Below, piece by piece: positions 8,258 to 16,996 of a stretch of DNA of 37,152 nt. The number at the start of each line of letters is the position of its first letter. Position 1 is the first letter of the stretch. Below the pieces are notes generated by a model. It made no database searches and was not told the DNA's origin. It was given only the letters and a program-made list of their open reading frames with translations. Made by a program: the position numbers and the translations under genes. Origin of the DNA: Candidatus Sumerlaeota bacterium (GTDB lineage: Bacteria > Sumerlaeota > Sumerlaeia > JADFCW01); NCBI GenBank assembly GCA_017161705.1, contig JADFCW010000024.1, positions 1 to 37,152 of the forward strand, written 5' to 3'.

Positions 8258-8695
8258 ATGAAACCCAAAGCTGCAATCGCCGTCGCCGCGGTGATCCTGG
8301 CTGTCGGACTTGTAGTCGCCATGAAACAGGCGCAACGACAGAGCCTGTCGAGCAGCGCCGAGGCGGCCGTTCGCAGGGAATTCCCGCCGCCCTCGACCAC
8401 GCTCCCTCGTCTGCTCGATATCGGAGCAGGCCGGTGCATTCCCTGCAAGATGATGGCGCCCATTTTGGACGGCCTCAAAAAAGAATACGAGGGACGCATG
8501 GATGTCGTCGTGATCGATCTGATCGAACATCCGGAGGCTGGCCGCTTGTACAACATCAATCTCATTCCCACACAGATTTTCTACGATCCGTCGGGAAAAG
8601 AACTGTGGCGCCACGAGGGGTTCATCTCCAAAGATGATATTCTGGCCAAATGGAAAGAACTGGGTTTTGATTTCACGAAAGATGCGGGAAAATGA
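8258..8695 (+). CDS. Membrane-anchored periplasmic thioredoxin
   Basis: The protein has 145 residues. A single N-terminal hydrophobic segment (about 4-22) is followed by a thioredoxin fold with GRCIPCKMMAP (C60, C63). The cis-Pro region reads LIPTQIFYDPSGKELWRHEGF. The anchor without a clear cleavage site places it on the periplasmic side. ATG 8258 lies eight bases after a GAAGGAGAG stretch. It resembles the thioredoxin half of the fusion gene further on (CAPCEMMAPILETLKKKYEGK versus CIPCKMMAPILDGLKKEYEGR), so the two are probably paralogues. Both are likely reduced by the nearby CcdA. Confidence 0.85.
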   Translation: MKPKAAIAVAAVILAVGLVVAMKQAQRQSLSSSAEAAVRREFPPPSTTLPRLLDIGAGRCIPCKMMAPILDGLKKEYEGRMDVVVIDLIEHPEAGRLYNINLIPTQIFYDPSGKELWRHEGFISKDDILAKWKELGFDFTKDAGK

Positions 8696-8784
8696 ACGGA
8701 CACGCATGTCAGTTTGATCTGGCGCGTAACGGGCCTTGATGGCCAGGCAGGGTTAATTGCGCCCCATCATAGGATAAGAAACAG

Positions 8785-10146
8785 ATGGGTCAGACGAATC
8801 CATATGCAATCGCTTGCCGTGCCGCAGCCGGGGCCTTTGGGGTCGCATTTGCTCTCTTGCTTCTGAGCGCCTGCGGCGGTGCAGAGCCGAAAGACCAGCA
8901 AGCGCCAAAAAAAGTCCCCCTTGTGTCCGTTGAAACCGTAATGCAGGGAGAACTGGTGCGTTCCATTGATTTGACCGCCGAGGTCGTTCCCGTCGAGGCG
9001 ATACGAATCAGCTCGACCGTTGACGGCCCGATTGGATTTTGTCCGTGGCGGGAAGGGGACCGTGTCGAGGCGGGCCAGAAACTGATCGAAATTGACCGCG
9101 AGGTGTATCGAGCGGAGGTCAAAGCGGCGGAAGCCGCTCTGGCAATTGCTCAAGCCAAGTTGGATGACCTAAAAGCAGGCTCGCGGCCCGAAGAAATCGA
9201 CAAGGCGCGGCAGGCTGTTCGCGAAGCGGAGCAAAGCGCGGAGTTCGAACAGGCGGATATGAAACGCGTCGTTCAATTGGTCGAGAAAGGGATACTTGCG
9301 TCGGAGGAGTTGGAAAGGGCGCGGGTCAAGCTGGTGGCCGCCGAGGCGAAACTCAAGAGCGCACGTCGGCAACTGGAAATGCTGGAAGAAGGTTTCCGGC
9401 CCACCGAGATCGCCGTTCAGGAAGCGGTGGTCAAGCAAGCGGCGGCCCAACTCAAATTGGCCCAGGCCCGCCTCAATGAATGCGTCATCACCGCGCCGTT
9501 CACCGGAATCATTACGAGGGTCTATGTCCGCAAGGGCGATATGGCATTCATGCCCAAGGCGGCCACGGCGGCCCCGCTGCTTGAAATGGCCGACCTGTCC
9601 TCGCTGGTTGTCCGTTGCGCGGTGCCCGAGGCCAACGCATCCAAGGTCGCTCCGGGCATGAAGGGGCAAGTGCGTCTCGATGCCCTGCCCGGCAAGACTT
9701 TGCCAGCCAGCGTGACGCGCGTCTTTCCCCAACTGGACCCGCGGATGCGGACCCGGACCATTGAATTGACCACCAAAGACAATGGGGCGCTGGCCCCGGG
9801 CATGTTCGGTCGCGTCCGGTTGATCCTCGAATCCGTTCCCGATGCAGTCACAGTACCCGTCCACGCGGTGATCGTCTCGCCCACAGGCGCACGCATGGCA
9901 TTTGTTGCCGCCGACGGCAAAGCCGTCCAGCGCAAGGTCCAGACCGGCATCGAGGAGGGCGGTCGCATTCAGATTCTCTCCGGCCTAAAACCGGGCGAGA
10001 AGGTGATCGTCTCGGGACAGGAAAGACTCAAGGACGGCGCGGAAATCCGGCTTCCCGTCCCGGCCAAGGAAAGCCAGCCCAAGGGAACGCCCGCCGAGGC
10101 TCTTGGTCCGAAAAACCCCAACAAGGCCGAGAAAAGTTCTCGATGA
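8785..10146 (+). CDS. RND efflux periplasmic adaptor lipoprotein
   Basis: This 453-residue membrane-fusion protein has a lipobox LLSAC (lipidated C30). It has a biotinyl-lipoyl half motif, then a long alpha-hairpin coiled coil of Glu/Lys/Ala-rich helices (about 110-230). The second lipoyl half follows with ECVITAPFTGIITRVYVRKGD, then beta-barrel and membrane-proximal domains. It bridges an RND pump to an outer-membrane channel. The stop overlaps the start of the pump gene by four bases (ATGA), so the two are translationally coupled. The C-terminus is a Lys/Pro-rich tail. No TolC-type partner gene lies in the window. Confidence 0.9.
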   Translation: MGQTNPYAIACRAAAGAFGVAFALLLLSACGGAEPKDQQAPKKVPLVSVETVMQGELVRSIDLTAEVVPVEAIRISSTVDGPIGFCPWREGDRVEAGQKLIEIDREVYRAEVKAAEAALAIAQAKLDDLKAGSRPEEIDKARQAVREAEQSAEFEQADMKRVVQLVEKGILASEELERARVKLVAAEAKLKSARRQLEMLEEGFRPTEIAVQEAVVKQAAAQLKLAQARLNECVITAPFTGIITRVYVRKGDMAFMPKAATAAPLLEMADLSSLVVRCAVPEANASKVAPGMKGQVRLDALPGKTLPASVTRVFPQLDPRMRTRTIELTTKDNGALAPGMFGRVRLILESVPDAVTVPVHAVIVSPTGARMAFVAADGKAVQRKVQTGIEEGGRIQILSGLKPGEKVIVSGQERLKDGAEIRLPVPAKESQPKGTPAEALGPKNPNKAEKSSR

Positions 10147-13100
10147 AACTGACGCAGTACGCAGTCCATCGTCGCCTGGCCACGAGCGCCATCGTTGTGG
10201 CGCTTGTGGTGCTTGGGCTGTATGGGCTGTGGCATCTGCCCGTGAATTTCCTGCCCGATATTACCTACCCGATGATCAAGGTCCATATCTGGTGGCGCGG
10301 GGCAACGCCCGAGGAAATTGACAAGAGCATCGCCGACCCGATCGAACGGCAGATGGCCACGGTGGACGATATTGACTATCTCGAATCGTCCTCCATCGAA
10401 GGCATGTATACGCTTCTGGCCAACTTCCGCTACGGTGTGGACGTTGATGTGGCGTATCAGGATGCGTTGGCGGCCATGGCGCGGGCGGCGCGCGAATTGC
10501 CCAGGGATATTGACGCGCCAATTGTGGTCAAGGCCGATCCGTCGCAGCTTCCCGTTGTTCAGTTGACTATCAGCAGCGACCAATGGGACCTGGTGCGGAT
10601 TCGCACCTGGGTGGAAGAGTGGCTGCAAGACCAGTTACTGGCCGTTCCGGGCGTGGCGGGCACGGAGATTGTCGGCGGGCTGAAACGCGAGATTCGCATT
10701 CACCTGGACCCCTATTCGCTGGAGAAATACGGCATCAGCCTGGCGCAGGTGCTCAAACGGCTCCGCGATGAGAACATCGAGCAGTTCGGCGGACGCGTCA
10801 CCGTCGGCCCGAAAGAGATCATCGCCCGCACAATGGGGGAATACAAATCGCTCGACGAGATTCGCAACGTTCTTCTGACTCGCGAAGGCCAGGCCAAAGT
10901 CTATGTGCGCGACGTGGCGGAGGTACTCGACTCGCACGAGGAAGCGCGGGTGATCACGCGTCTGAACGGCAATCCGTGCGTGAAGTTGAGCGTGCTCAAA
11001 CAAGCCAGCGCCAATACGGTCGAAGTGGCGAAAGCCGTCAGCCGCAGGATCGCCGAGCTCGGCCCGAGCCTGCCCGAAGGGGTCTCGCTGGGCATGGTAG
11101 AGAATCAGGCCGATTACATCGAAGCGGCGCTGGCCGGAGTGCGAAATGCCGCGGTCGAGGCTGCGATCCTCGTCATCCTGATCGTCTGGCTGTTCCTTGG
11201 CTCCTGGCGGCAAGTTCTGGTCATCATGCTGGCTCTGCCGCTGACACTGCTCTTGAACTTTGGCCTGATGAAGGTGGCCGGGTTCTCGCTCAACATCTTC
11301 TCGCTGGGCGGCTTGGTGATCGCCATTGGGGTGTTGGTGGACAACTCGATCGTGGTTATCGAAAACATTACCCGCCATCGGCGCGAACATCCAGGCGCCG
11401 CGACGAATGCCCTCGTGGTGGACGCCGCGGGCGAGGTCGGACCGGCGGTCTTGGCCGCCACGCTGGCATTCCTGGCGCTGTTTGTCCCGTTTCTGATTGT
11501 GCCGGGGCTGGTCAGCCTGCTGTTCCGCGAGTTGATTCTGGTCATCGCCGGCATCGTGATTATCAGCCTGCTCATGGCTTTATCGGTAACGCCGATGATC
11601 GCGGCGATCGTTCTGGGCAGACAGCCGGAAGCGCATCATACGAGTCGTTTCGTGCGCATGTTTGACCGCATAACGGACGGATATGGCTGGTTGTTGGACA
11701 AAGCGATTCGCGGCCGCTGGGCCGTTTTTGGGGGATTCTGCGCCGTGTTGGCCGCCGCGATTTTCTTGACCGGTCGCCTGGGAAGCGAGTTCCTACCTCA
11801 GATGGACGACGGCCGGATTATGGTCAAGGTCAGGCTGCCCACGGGCGCTTCTCTGGCGGAAACCGACCGTATCCTGGCGGAAATCGAGAAGCGCATCGGA
11901 GAAGACGAGCGGATCGAGAGCCTTTTCACGCTCGTCGGCGGCAAGGTATGGGGACTATACACATACGAGATCGCCAATGAGGGGGAATTGAATATCCAGC
12001 TTGTTCCCCGTCATGCCCGCACGATCAGCACCAGCGAATATGTCGAGTATCTGCGTCCGATTGTCGGTAAGGTCCCCGTTCCGGGCGGGATGGCAATGGT
12101 CATGCAGATGAAGCTCAAAGGCATTCGAAAACTGGGCGAAGCGGACATTGAAGTAAAGATAAAGGGCCAGAACATTTCGCAACTGTACGATCTGGCGCGG
12201 CAGACCGCCAGTGCAATGAACGAACTGGCCCACTTCACGAATATCTATGTCTCGATGGACATGACCAAGCCTGAGTATCAGGTACACGTGGACAGGGCGC
12301 GCGCGGCGGAACTGGGGGTTTCCATCGGCGAGATCGCCGACACGATGCGTTCGCTCATCACCGGCGCGATTGCGACCCGCTTTCGTGAAGGAGATGAATA
12401 TTACAACATCCGCGTGATGATTCCCGAGAACAGAATCGTCGGACGCGCGGACGTGGAAAACCTTCCCCTGGAATGCGCCCAGGGCGGCTACCTGCGCCTC
12501 AAGGACGTGGCCGAGGTTCGCCAGGCGGTCGGCCCCGTCGAGATCGTCCGCGAAGACCAAGTAAAAGAGGTCATCGTCCGCGGCGACGCCGCCGGCGTCA
12601 GCGTCGGCCGGGCGCTGGCAGAACTTAAAGCTTCTCTGGAAAAGATTCCCCGCCCCTCCGAATACAATTTCTCCTTCGGCGGCCAGGCGCAAATGATGGC
12701 CGAGATGAAGCAAACCGTGTTCGCGGTTCTGGCCTTTGCGATCTTTTTCTCGTTTATCGTGCTCGCCGTGCAGTTCGACAGCCTGAGACTGCCTGTCATG
12801 ATCCTGGGCAGCGTTCCGTTTTGTCTGGCCGGCCTGGTTTTCATCATGCACATCGCGGGTCTGCCCCTGGGCGCGACGGTTGTCATCGGTCTGCTCGTGA
12901 TTGTCGCCGCGACGGTCAATGACGGCGTGCTTCTTTTGACATTCGCCAACGAACTGCAGGAACGCGAGGGACTCACGCCACGTCAGGCGGTCACGCGGGC
13001 AGCCAAGATCCGCCTCCGCCCTCGCGTGATGACCACCGCCACGGTGCTGGTCGGTTTCGTTCCCCTGGCACTGGCCTTTGAAGAAGGCGGGGACATGCTC

Positions 13101-13223
13101 CAGCCCATGGCGGCCGCCGCGATCGGCGGCCTGCTCATGGAGATGCTTGTCGCCTTGTTCCTGATGCCGTGCCTATACGTTGCGGCGCCCGGGAGAACCA
13201 TGAATGGCGTAAAGGTGCCATAA
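10143..13223 (+). CDS. RND-family efflux pump, AcrB/CusA superfamily
   Basis: At 1026 residues this is a full-length RND transporter, with TM1 at the N-terminus (AIVVALVVLGLYGL), two large periplasmic loops and twelve predicted helices. The TM4 motif GVLVDNSIVVIENI (near residue 395) supplies a proton-relay Asp. Only one Asp is present, where classic HAE1 drug pumps have DD. The second half repeats this pattern with VAATVNDGVLLLTFANE near residue 925. Substrate cannot be read from sequence: metals, organoarsenicals or hydrophobic compounds are all possible. The neighbouring adaptor, thioredoxins and CcdA suggest it works on the periplasmic side of the arsenic system. Confidence 0.9.
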   Translation: MKLTQYAVHRRLATSAIVVALVVLGLYGLWHLPVNFLPDITYPMIKVHIWWRGATPEEIDKSIADPIERQMATVDDIDYLESSSIEGMYTLLANFRYGVDVDVAYQDALAAMARAARELPRDIDAPIVVKADPSQLPVVQLTISSDQWDLVRIRTWVEEWLQDQLLAVPGVAGTEIVGGLKREIRIHLDPYSLEKYGISLAQVLKRLRDENIEQFGGRVTVGPKEIIARTMGEYKSLDEIRNVLLTREGQAKVYVRDVAEVLDSHEEARVITRLNGNPCVKLSVLKQASANTVEVAKAVSRRIAELGPSLPEGVSLGMVENQADYIEAALAGVRNAAVEAAILVILIVWLFLGSWRQVLVIMLALPLTLLLNFGLMKVAGFSLNIFSLGGLVIAIGVLVDNSIVVIENITRHRREHPGAATNALVVDAAGEVGPAVLAATLAFLALFVPFLIVPGLVSLLFRELILVIAGIVIISLLMALSVTPMIAAIVLGRQPEAHHTSRFVRMFDRITDGYGWLLDKAIRGRWAVFGGFCAVLAAAIFLTGRLGSEFLPQMDDGRIMVKVRLPTGASLAETDRILAEIEKRIGEDERIESLFTLVGGKVWGLYTYEIANEGELNIQLVPRHARTISTSEYVEYLRPIVGKVPVPGGMAMVMQMKLKGIRKLGEADIEVKIKGQNISQLYDLARQTASAMNELAHFTNIYVSMDMTKPEYQVHVDRARAAELGVSIGEIADTMRSLITGAIATRFREGDEYYNIRVMIPENRIVGRADVENLPLECAQGGYLRLKDVAEVRQAVGPVEIVREDQVKEVIVRGDAAGVSVGRALAELKASLEKIPRPSEYNFSFGGQAQMMAEMKQTVFAVLAFAIFFSFIVLAVQFDSLRLPVMILGSVPFCLAGLVFIMHIAGLPLGATVVIGLLVIVAATVNDGVLLLTFANELQEREGLTPRQAVTRAAKIRLRPRVMTTATVLVGFVPLALAFEEGGDMLQPMAAAAIGGLLMEMLVALFLMPCLYVAAPGRTMNGVKVP

Positions 13224-13308
13224 AAGATTCGTCTGATGTATGCGAGGGAAACCCGAAGAGAAAGAAACGAACTCTTGATATTTCGTGGATCGAGAAAAGG
13301 AGGAAAAA

Positions 13309-14247
13309 ATGAAAAAGCAAAACAGTGTCGCTCTTTTCTGCGCAGGACTTCTTCTCCTGTTGGCTGCGGGACAGGCCGGAGAGGCACCGGGGACGAGCAA
13401 CAAAACAGTGGACATGATTCATCCCGGACTGGCCTCCGGCGTATTGACCTTTGCGCGCTTGGCCGACTTGCCGGCCGGCGTGTTGCTGCGGGCCGGCACG
13501 CTGGAAATTCGCGCGTCGGATCTCGATGGCGAACTTGCCGGTGTTCCCGCCGCGCTTCAGGCGCAACTGAAGAAAAATCTCTTTTTTCTCCTCGAAAATC
13601 TGGCAACCAAACGGTTGCTTCTGGCCGCGGCCGCGCAAGCGCTTGGCCAGCCCCTTAAAACCGCCCGCACCCAACAGGACGAAGCCAAGCTGATTCAAGC
13701 CTATTTCGATAAAATGCTCGGCAACATCCAGGTCACGGATGCCGAGGCCAAAGCGTTTTTCGAGGCCAATCAGGACATGTTCGGCGGCGTCAAATTCGAG
13801 CAGATCAAAGACGGACTGAAAAACTACGTGCTCCAGGAAAAGCAGCAAAAGGCGGTGCGCGATCACGTGCGATCATTGGGCCAGCGCATGGCCATTGAAG
13901 TGTCCGCAGCGTGGACGGCGGAACAGGCCGTGCTCGCCCGAGACAATCCCGTGGATAAGGCGCGCGCCAGCGGCAAGCCGGCCCTCGTGGATTTCGGTTC
14001 GACCGGCTGCGCACCCTGCGAGATGATGGCGCCCATCCTTGAAACGCTGAAAAAGAAATACGAAGGCAAAGCCCATGTACTGTTCGTCCAGGTCCAGGAG
14101 GAACAAATCCTGGCCGCCCGATACGGCATCGAGTCTATCCCGGTACAGATCTTTTTCGACAAAGACGGCAAGGAAGTCTTTCGGCATGTGGGATTCTATC
14201 CTCAGAGCGAAATCGAAAAGAAAATGGCCGAGATGGGGGTGCAGTAG
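13309..14247 (+). CDS. SurA-like helical domain fused to a thioredoxin domain, exported
   Basis: This 312-residue protein starts with a signal peptide (KKQNSVALFCAGLLLLLAAGQAG). Residues of about 65-200 resemble the helical chaperone domain of SurA/PpiC foldases (IRASDLDGELAGVP; ITDAEAKAFFEAN-like segment), but the parvulin isomerase domain is absent. Residues of about 215-312 are a thioredoxin domain with STGCAPCEMMAP (C234, C237) and SIPVQIFFDKDGKEVFRHVGF. ATG 13309 follows AAAAGGAGG and is preferred over the in-frame ATG at 13285. It is followed three bases later by the CcdA gene, so it is probably the electron acceptor of CcdA in the periplasm. The fusion suggests a chaperone-guided disulfide or arsenical reductase. 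Confidence 0.8.
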   Translation: MKKQNSVALFCAGLLLLLAAGQAGEAPGTSNKTVDMIHPGLASGVLTFARLADLPAGVLLRAGTLEIRASDLDGELAGVPAALQAQLKKNLFFLLENLATKRLLLAAAAQALGQPLKTARTQQDEAKLIQAYFDKMLGNIQVTDAEAKAFFEANQDMFGGVKFEQIKDGLKNYVLQEKQQKAVRDHVRSLGQRMAIEVSAAWTAEQAVLARDNPVDKARASGKPALVDFGSTGCAPCEMMAPILETLKKKYEGKAHVLFVQVQEEQILAARYGIESIPVQIFFDKDGKEVFRHVGFYPQSEIEKKMAEMGVQ

Positions 14248-14250
14248 GCG

Positions 14251-14949
14251 ATGGAGCAGTTGTTCACCGTATTGACACGTGCCATTGAAGGCACGGCGGC
14301 GGTAGCGTTGGCCGCCTCGTTTGTCTGGGGAATCCTGAGCATACTTCTCAGCCCGTGTCATCTGGCCAGCATTCCGCTGATTGTGGGTTTCATTGACGCG
14401 CAGGGACAAATGACCGCGCGGAGAGCATTCTGGATTTCCACACTGTTTGCCAGCGGTATATTGATCACGATTGCGCTGATCGGCGCGATCACGGCGGCCG
14501 CGGGCCGCATGTTGGGCGATCTGGGGCCTTACGCCAATTACTTTGTGGCGCTAATCTTTTTCGCCGTCGGATTGTATCTGTTCGACGTGTTTCCGATGCC
14601 ATGGTCGGCACCCAATGCCACGCAAACAAAGCGGCGCGGGCTGTGGGCGGCTTTTCTGCTCGGTTTGATTTTCGGCGTGGCCATCGGACCGTGCACGTTC
14701 GCCTACATGGCGCCGATGCTGGCCGTGACGTTCAAATTGGCCGCCACACAGATGCTCTACGGCATCATCCTGCTGCTCGCCTACGGCATCGGGCACTGCT
14801 CGGTGATTGTGCTGGCGGGAACGTCCGCCGAGTTGGTGCAGCACTACTTGAACTGGAACGAGACATCGAAAGGCGCGCTGATTCTCAAACGTATATGCGG
14901 CGCTCTGGTGATTCTGGGCGGTCTGTATCTAATCTATACGGCAGTGTAG
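14251..14949 (+). CDS. ccdA: CcdA/DsbD-type thiol-electron transporter
   Basis: This inner-membrane protein of 232 residues has six predicted helices in two pseudo-symmetric halves. The key cysteines are C36 in LLSPCHLASIPLI and C148 in AIGPCTFAYMAPM, the redox pair that carries electrons from cytoplasmic thioredoxin to periplasmic partners. It is three bases downstream of the SurA-like/thioredoxin fusion, making a split DsbD-like pair. Family roles include cytochrome c maturation, relevant to the octahaem protein upstream, and periplasmic thiol reduction. ArsG-type arsenical permeases are also CcdA-like, so an export role cannot be excluded. Confidence 0.88.
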   Translation: MEQLFTVLTRAIEGTAAVALAASFVWGILSILLSPCHLASIPLIVGFIDAQGQMTARRAFWISTLFASGILITIALIGAITAAAGRMLGDLGPYANYFVALIFFAVGLYLFDVFPMPWSAPNATQTKRRGLWAAFLLGLIFGVAIGPCTFAYMAPMLAVTFKLAATQMLYGIILLLAYGIGHCSVIVLAGTSAELVQHYLNWNETSKGALILKRICGALVILGGLYLIYTAV

Positions 14950-15260
14950 AAGCACGCACCTTAGCACTGTCCACGCATAACCGAGGCGCGGTGTACACAA
15001 AACATCCATAAACTATGGCCTCACAATGCTTTGTAGAGGCTTCGAGTCATTAGAGTGGCCAATGGCTCTCAAAAGGCAGGACAAGAAGTCGGCCCATTAT
15101 AACTCCTTTGAAGACACAGCTGTGCGGCAAGATGCCCAGGACAATGTTGCAGTGCGCCTCTGGTTATAAAAAAAGAAAAAAACCATTTGACAGATGGAAG
15201 TTTTGTTTCAGTATCTTATATGCATTGTTGCGCAGATACGCAGGAATATGATGTCTATCC
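14950..15260. other. Intergenic region before the second arsR, no gene seen
   Basis: No credible reading frame is seen in these 311 bases. They hold a GTGTACAC palindrome (14991-14998), a hairpin with arms GCCTC/GAGGC (15018-15040), a CACAGCTGTG palindrome (15115-15124) and an A-rich stretch around 15166-15182. The promoter of the second arsR lies at the right end. The hairpin at 15018-15040 could mark the end of the first operon, but no T-run follows it on the plus strand. Confidence 0.6.
15187..15239 (+). promoter_or_regulatory. Candidate promoter and operator of the second arsR
   Basis: A consensus -35 TTGACA (15187-15192) is followed by a weak -10 candidate TATCTT (15212-15217, 19-bp spacing). 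GTATCT (15211-15216) and AGATAC (15234-15239) form a perfect 6-bp inverted repeat overlapping this region. It is a plausible but weaker operator than the one before arsR1, and the two sites share no obvious sequence. Confidence 0.5.
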
Positions 15261-15680
15261 ATGCAAAATGAAGCGACGATTTTCAAGGTCCTGTCCGATC
15301 CCACACGACTCCGCCTAGCGGTCCTGCTTTCACTGCACACTGAGATTTGCGTGTGCGAACTGGCGCAGGCCATTAGCGTCCCGGACTTCAAGATTTCGCG
15401 TCACCTCAGCATCATGCGTGCAGCAGGGTTGGTCGAGGCTCGGCGTGAGGGCACGTGGATGTTCTACCGGCTCTCGGCTGCCCGAACACCGCTCGAGGAG
15501 CGTCTGCTCGAGTGCTTGCGCGAATGTATGGCAGGCCATCCGACGGTTCAATCTGATCTGAAACGCCTATCTATAGCAACGTGTGAACAACGCGGAAAAA
15601 AGGAAATCCCTCCCCATGAAAAACCAGAAGAGCCAACACCGGGCCTGCCCGCGGCAGAAGCCGCTATGCAGACGCCGTGA
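15261..15680 (+). CDS. arsR: ArsR-family metalloregulator (second)
   Basis: The protein has 139 residues. FKVLSDPTRLRLAVLL opens the winged-helix fold, EICVCELAQAI carries the CxC metalloid site, and ISRHLSIMRAAGLVEARREG is the recognition helix and wing. The tail beyond residue about 100 is polar and not conserved in the family. It starts at ATG 15261; nearby ATGs are out of frame. It heads the second half of the island and probably controls it. It differs from the first ArsR in the spacing of cysteines and in the C-terminal tail. Confidence 0.9.
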   Translation: MQNEATIFKVLSDPTRLRLAVLLSLHTEICVCELAQAISVPDFKISRHLSIMRAAGLVEARREGTWMFYRLSAARTPLEERLLECLRECMAGHPTVQSDLKRLSIATCEQRGKKEIPPHEKPEEPTPGLPAAEAAMQTP

Positions 15681-15799
15681 GGTGGGGGATTTTCCGGGTC
15701 TGCCAGGAAAGGCACGGAACGAGCGGATTGAGAACAAGCTTCGAAAGCAAAAGCGATGACTCGATAGAAATGCCGGCGTCCAGAAAGGAGCATCTCAAC

Positions 15800-16408
15800 A
15801 TGGACGAAAAGCAGAAAAGCGAAAGCAGAGGGGAACACCGACCCTGTCCCGCGCCATCGGTCGAACCCGTTGGTGTGCAGTCCGATGAGGCCTCCCTGAC
15901 TGCTGCGCGACCGCGAGAGGCGTGGACGTGGTGGAAAATGGCAGCGTCGGTCCTTGTTATAGGTGCCGCGGGCCTGGTGCTGGCCAATGCCCTGATGAGG
16001 AAATCCGATTCTGCGGCCAATACCGGCCAAGAGCGCCTTGCCAGTCTCCAAGGCCACGGAGATCATGCTGAGGTTGGCCGACCGGAGGGGGACGCAACGC
16101 AGACAGAAGCGAAGGACAAAAATGCACCGTTTCGCTGTGGGGCCATGCTCTCTTCTTTCGCTTCGCTCGGCCAGATGGCTGGTAATCGCGACGCGGTATT
16201 TGTTCTTCTCGCGGGTGAAAATCGTCGGAGCGCAGAAGTTGTGGGGAAAGCCATCGAAGTGGCGGTGAAAAAGATCGAGTCGCGCGGCTATCGCATCGCG
16301 CCATTCACTCTGGAGAGAAGCGCGGCGGACTAGGCACGGCTGGCAATGCAAGTTCCGCCCCCCTGTGTTGTTGCTTTCGGAAAGTACGGCGGAGTGGTCG
16401 CGGTCTGA
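15800..16408 (+). pseudogene. Membrane-anchored thioredoxin-fold-like protein interrupted by an in-frame TAG
   Basis: From ATG 15800 (AAAGGAG upstream) the frame gives 177 residues. It has a polar N-terminus, one membrane segment at about 43-66, a linker, and a partial alpha/beta domain (RDAVFVLLAGENRRSAEVV). It stops at TAG 16331-16333. The same frame then runs on for 24 codons to TGA 16406-16408, with coherent residues LAMQVPPPCVVAFGKYGGVV. That looks like the cis-Pro loop and final strands of a thioredoxin-like fold. The amber codon therefore cuts the domain before its end. The simplest reading is a decaying gene. TAG ends other genes here normally, so general recoding is unlikely. Confidence 0.6.
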
Positions 16409-16410
16409 TC

Positions 16411-16680
16411 ATGGGGGGCGGCGTTGCGGTCGCCTCGCTGCCGTGCAACCCTGGGATTATCATTGTCCTGGGAGTGGCCGTCCTGGAAGGCCACATGCTA
16501 TGGGCGATGGCCACGCTGGGTGCTTTCGCCGTCGGATTCAGTCTTCCGTTGGGCGCGGTCATGTTAGGAGTCTCGTACTGGAGCCTGGCGGTGAAGGCGA
16601 AGAGAACGTTGGAGGTCATCCGAGTGGTCGCGGGACTAGCTCTTCTCGGCGCGGGATTCTATTTGGTGGGTACGATCTGA
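16411..16680 (+). pseudogene. C-terminal half of a CcdA/ArsG-like transporter
   Basis: This 89-residue frame contains only the second half of a CcdA-type protein: SLPCNPGIIIVLGVAVLEGH (one redox Cys, C12), then helices AFAVGFSLPLGAVMLG and VVAGLALLGAGFYLV. The first half with its partner Cys is absent, and the frame abuts the interrupted thioredoxin-like gene. A deletion that joined the two is likely. Alternatively it could be a functional half-size CcdA as known in some archaea, because the frame itself is intact. The intact CcdA gene at 14251 could make it dispensable. Confidence 0.6.
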
Positions 16681-16693
16681 GCGGAGAGTGCCA

Positions 16694-16966
16694 ATGGAGC
16701 AGATTCTGTCGGCGAGGGAGACGCGGATACTGCTGGAAAGATTGAAAGAGTCGGCCAGCAGGGAGGAATGCGCCGCCTGTGATTGTTTCCAGGGATTTCT
16801 GGCCCAACTGGAGCTGGACGCCGCCGGCGACATAACGGAGTTGACCGATCCTCTGAAGTGTCCGCGCGAGAGGATGCATAGGTGTTTAGGCTGCGACCCC
16901 TGCCCGGCGGGCGCGCTCTTCACGGAGTATTTGTGGCGCAAGATGGTGCGTTTTGAAAAACGTTGA
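16694..16966 (+). CDS. Small seven-cysteine protein, unknown function
   Basis: This 90-residue soluble protein has two Cys clusters: ECAACDC (C26, C29, C31), then C56, then RCLGCDPC (C64, C67, C70). The CxxCxxC pattern suggests an iron-sulfur cluster or a soft-metal site. The N-terminus is a charged helix. ATG 16694 is preferred, with a GGAGAG stretch just upstream. It sits directly before the second ArsP-like permease, as a likely partner. I do not recognise a named family. Confidence 0.7.
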   Translation: MEQILSARETRILLERLKESASREECAACDCFQGFLAQLELDAAGDITELTDPLKCPRERMHRCLGCDPCPAGALFTEYLWRKMVRFEKR

Positions 16967-16996
16967 CATAACAGGATTAAAAGGATGAGGAATGGT

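Noticed and set aside
10143-13223. Assignment of the RND pump as CusA or AcrB
   Set aside because: The TM4 motif has a single Asp and no clear metal-relay Met pattern could be confirmed by eye, so the substrate class is left open.
16331-16408. General reassignment of TAG or TGA (pyrrolysine or selenocysteine)
   Set aside because: TAG and TGA end many intact genes here, including arsR, the SurA-like/thioredoxin fusion, ArsM-neighbouring genes and permeases. No special hairpin was evident. Local decay is simpler.
16961-16996. Promoter before the second permease based on TTGACA at 16963-16968
   Set aside because: No -10 element lies at suitable spacing, and the gene follows closely on the seven-Cys gene, so read-through from upstream is more likely.
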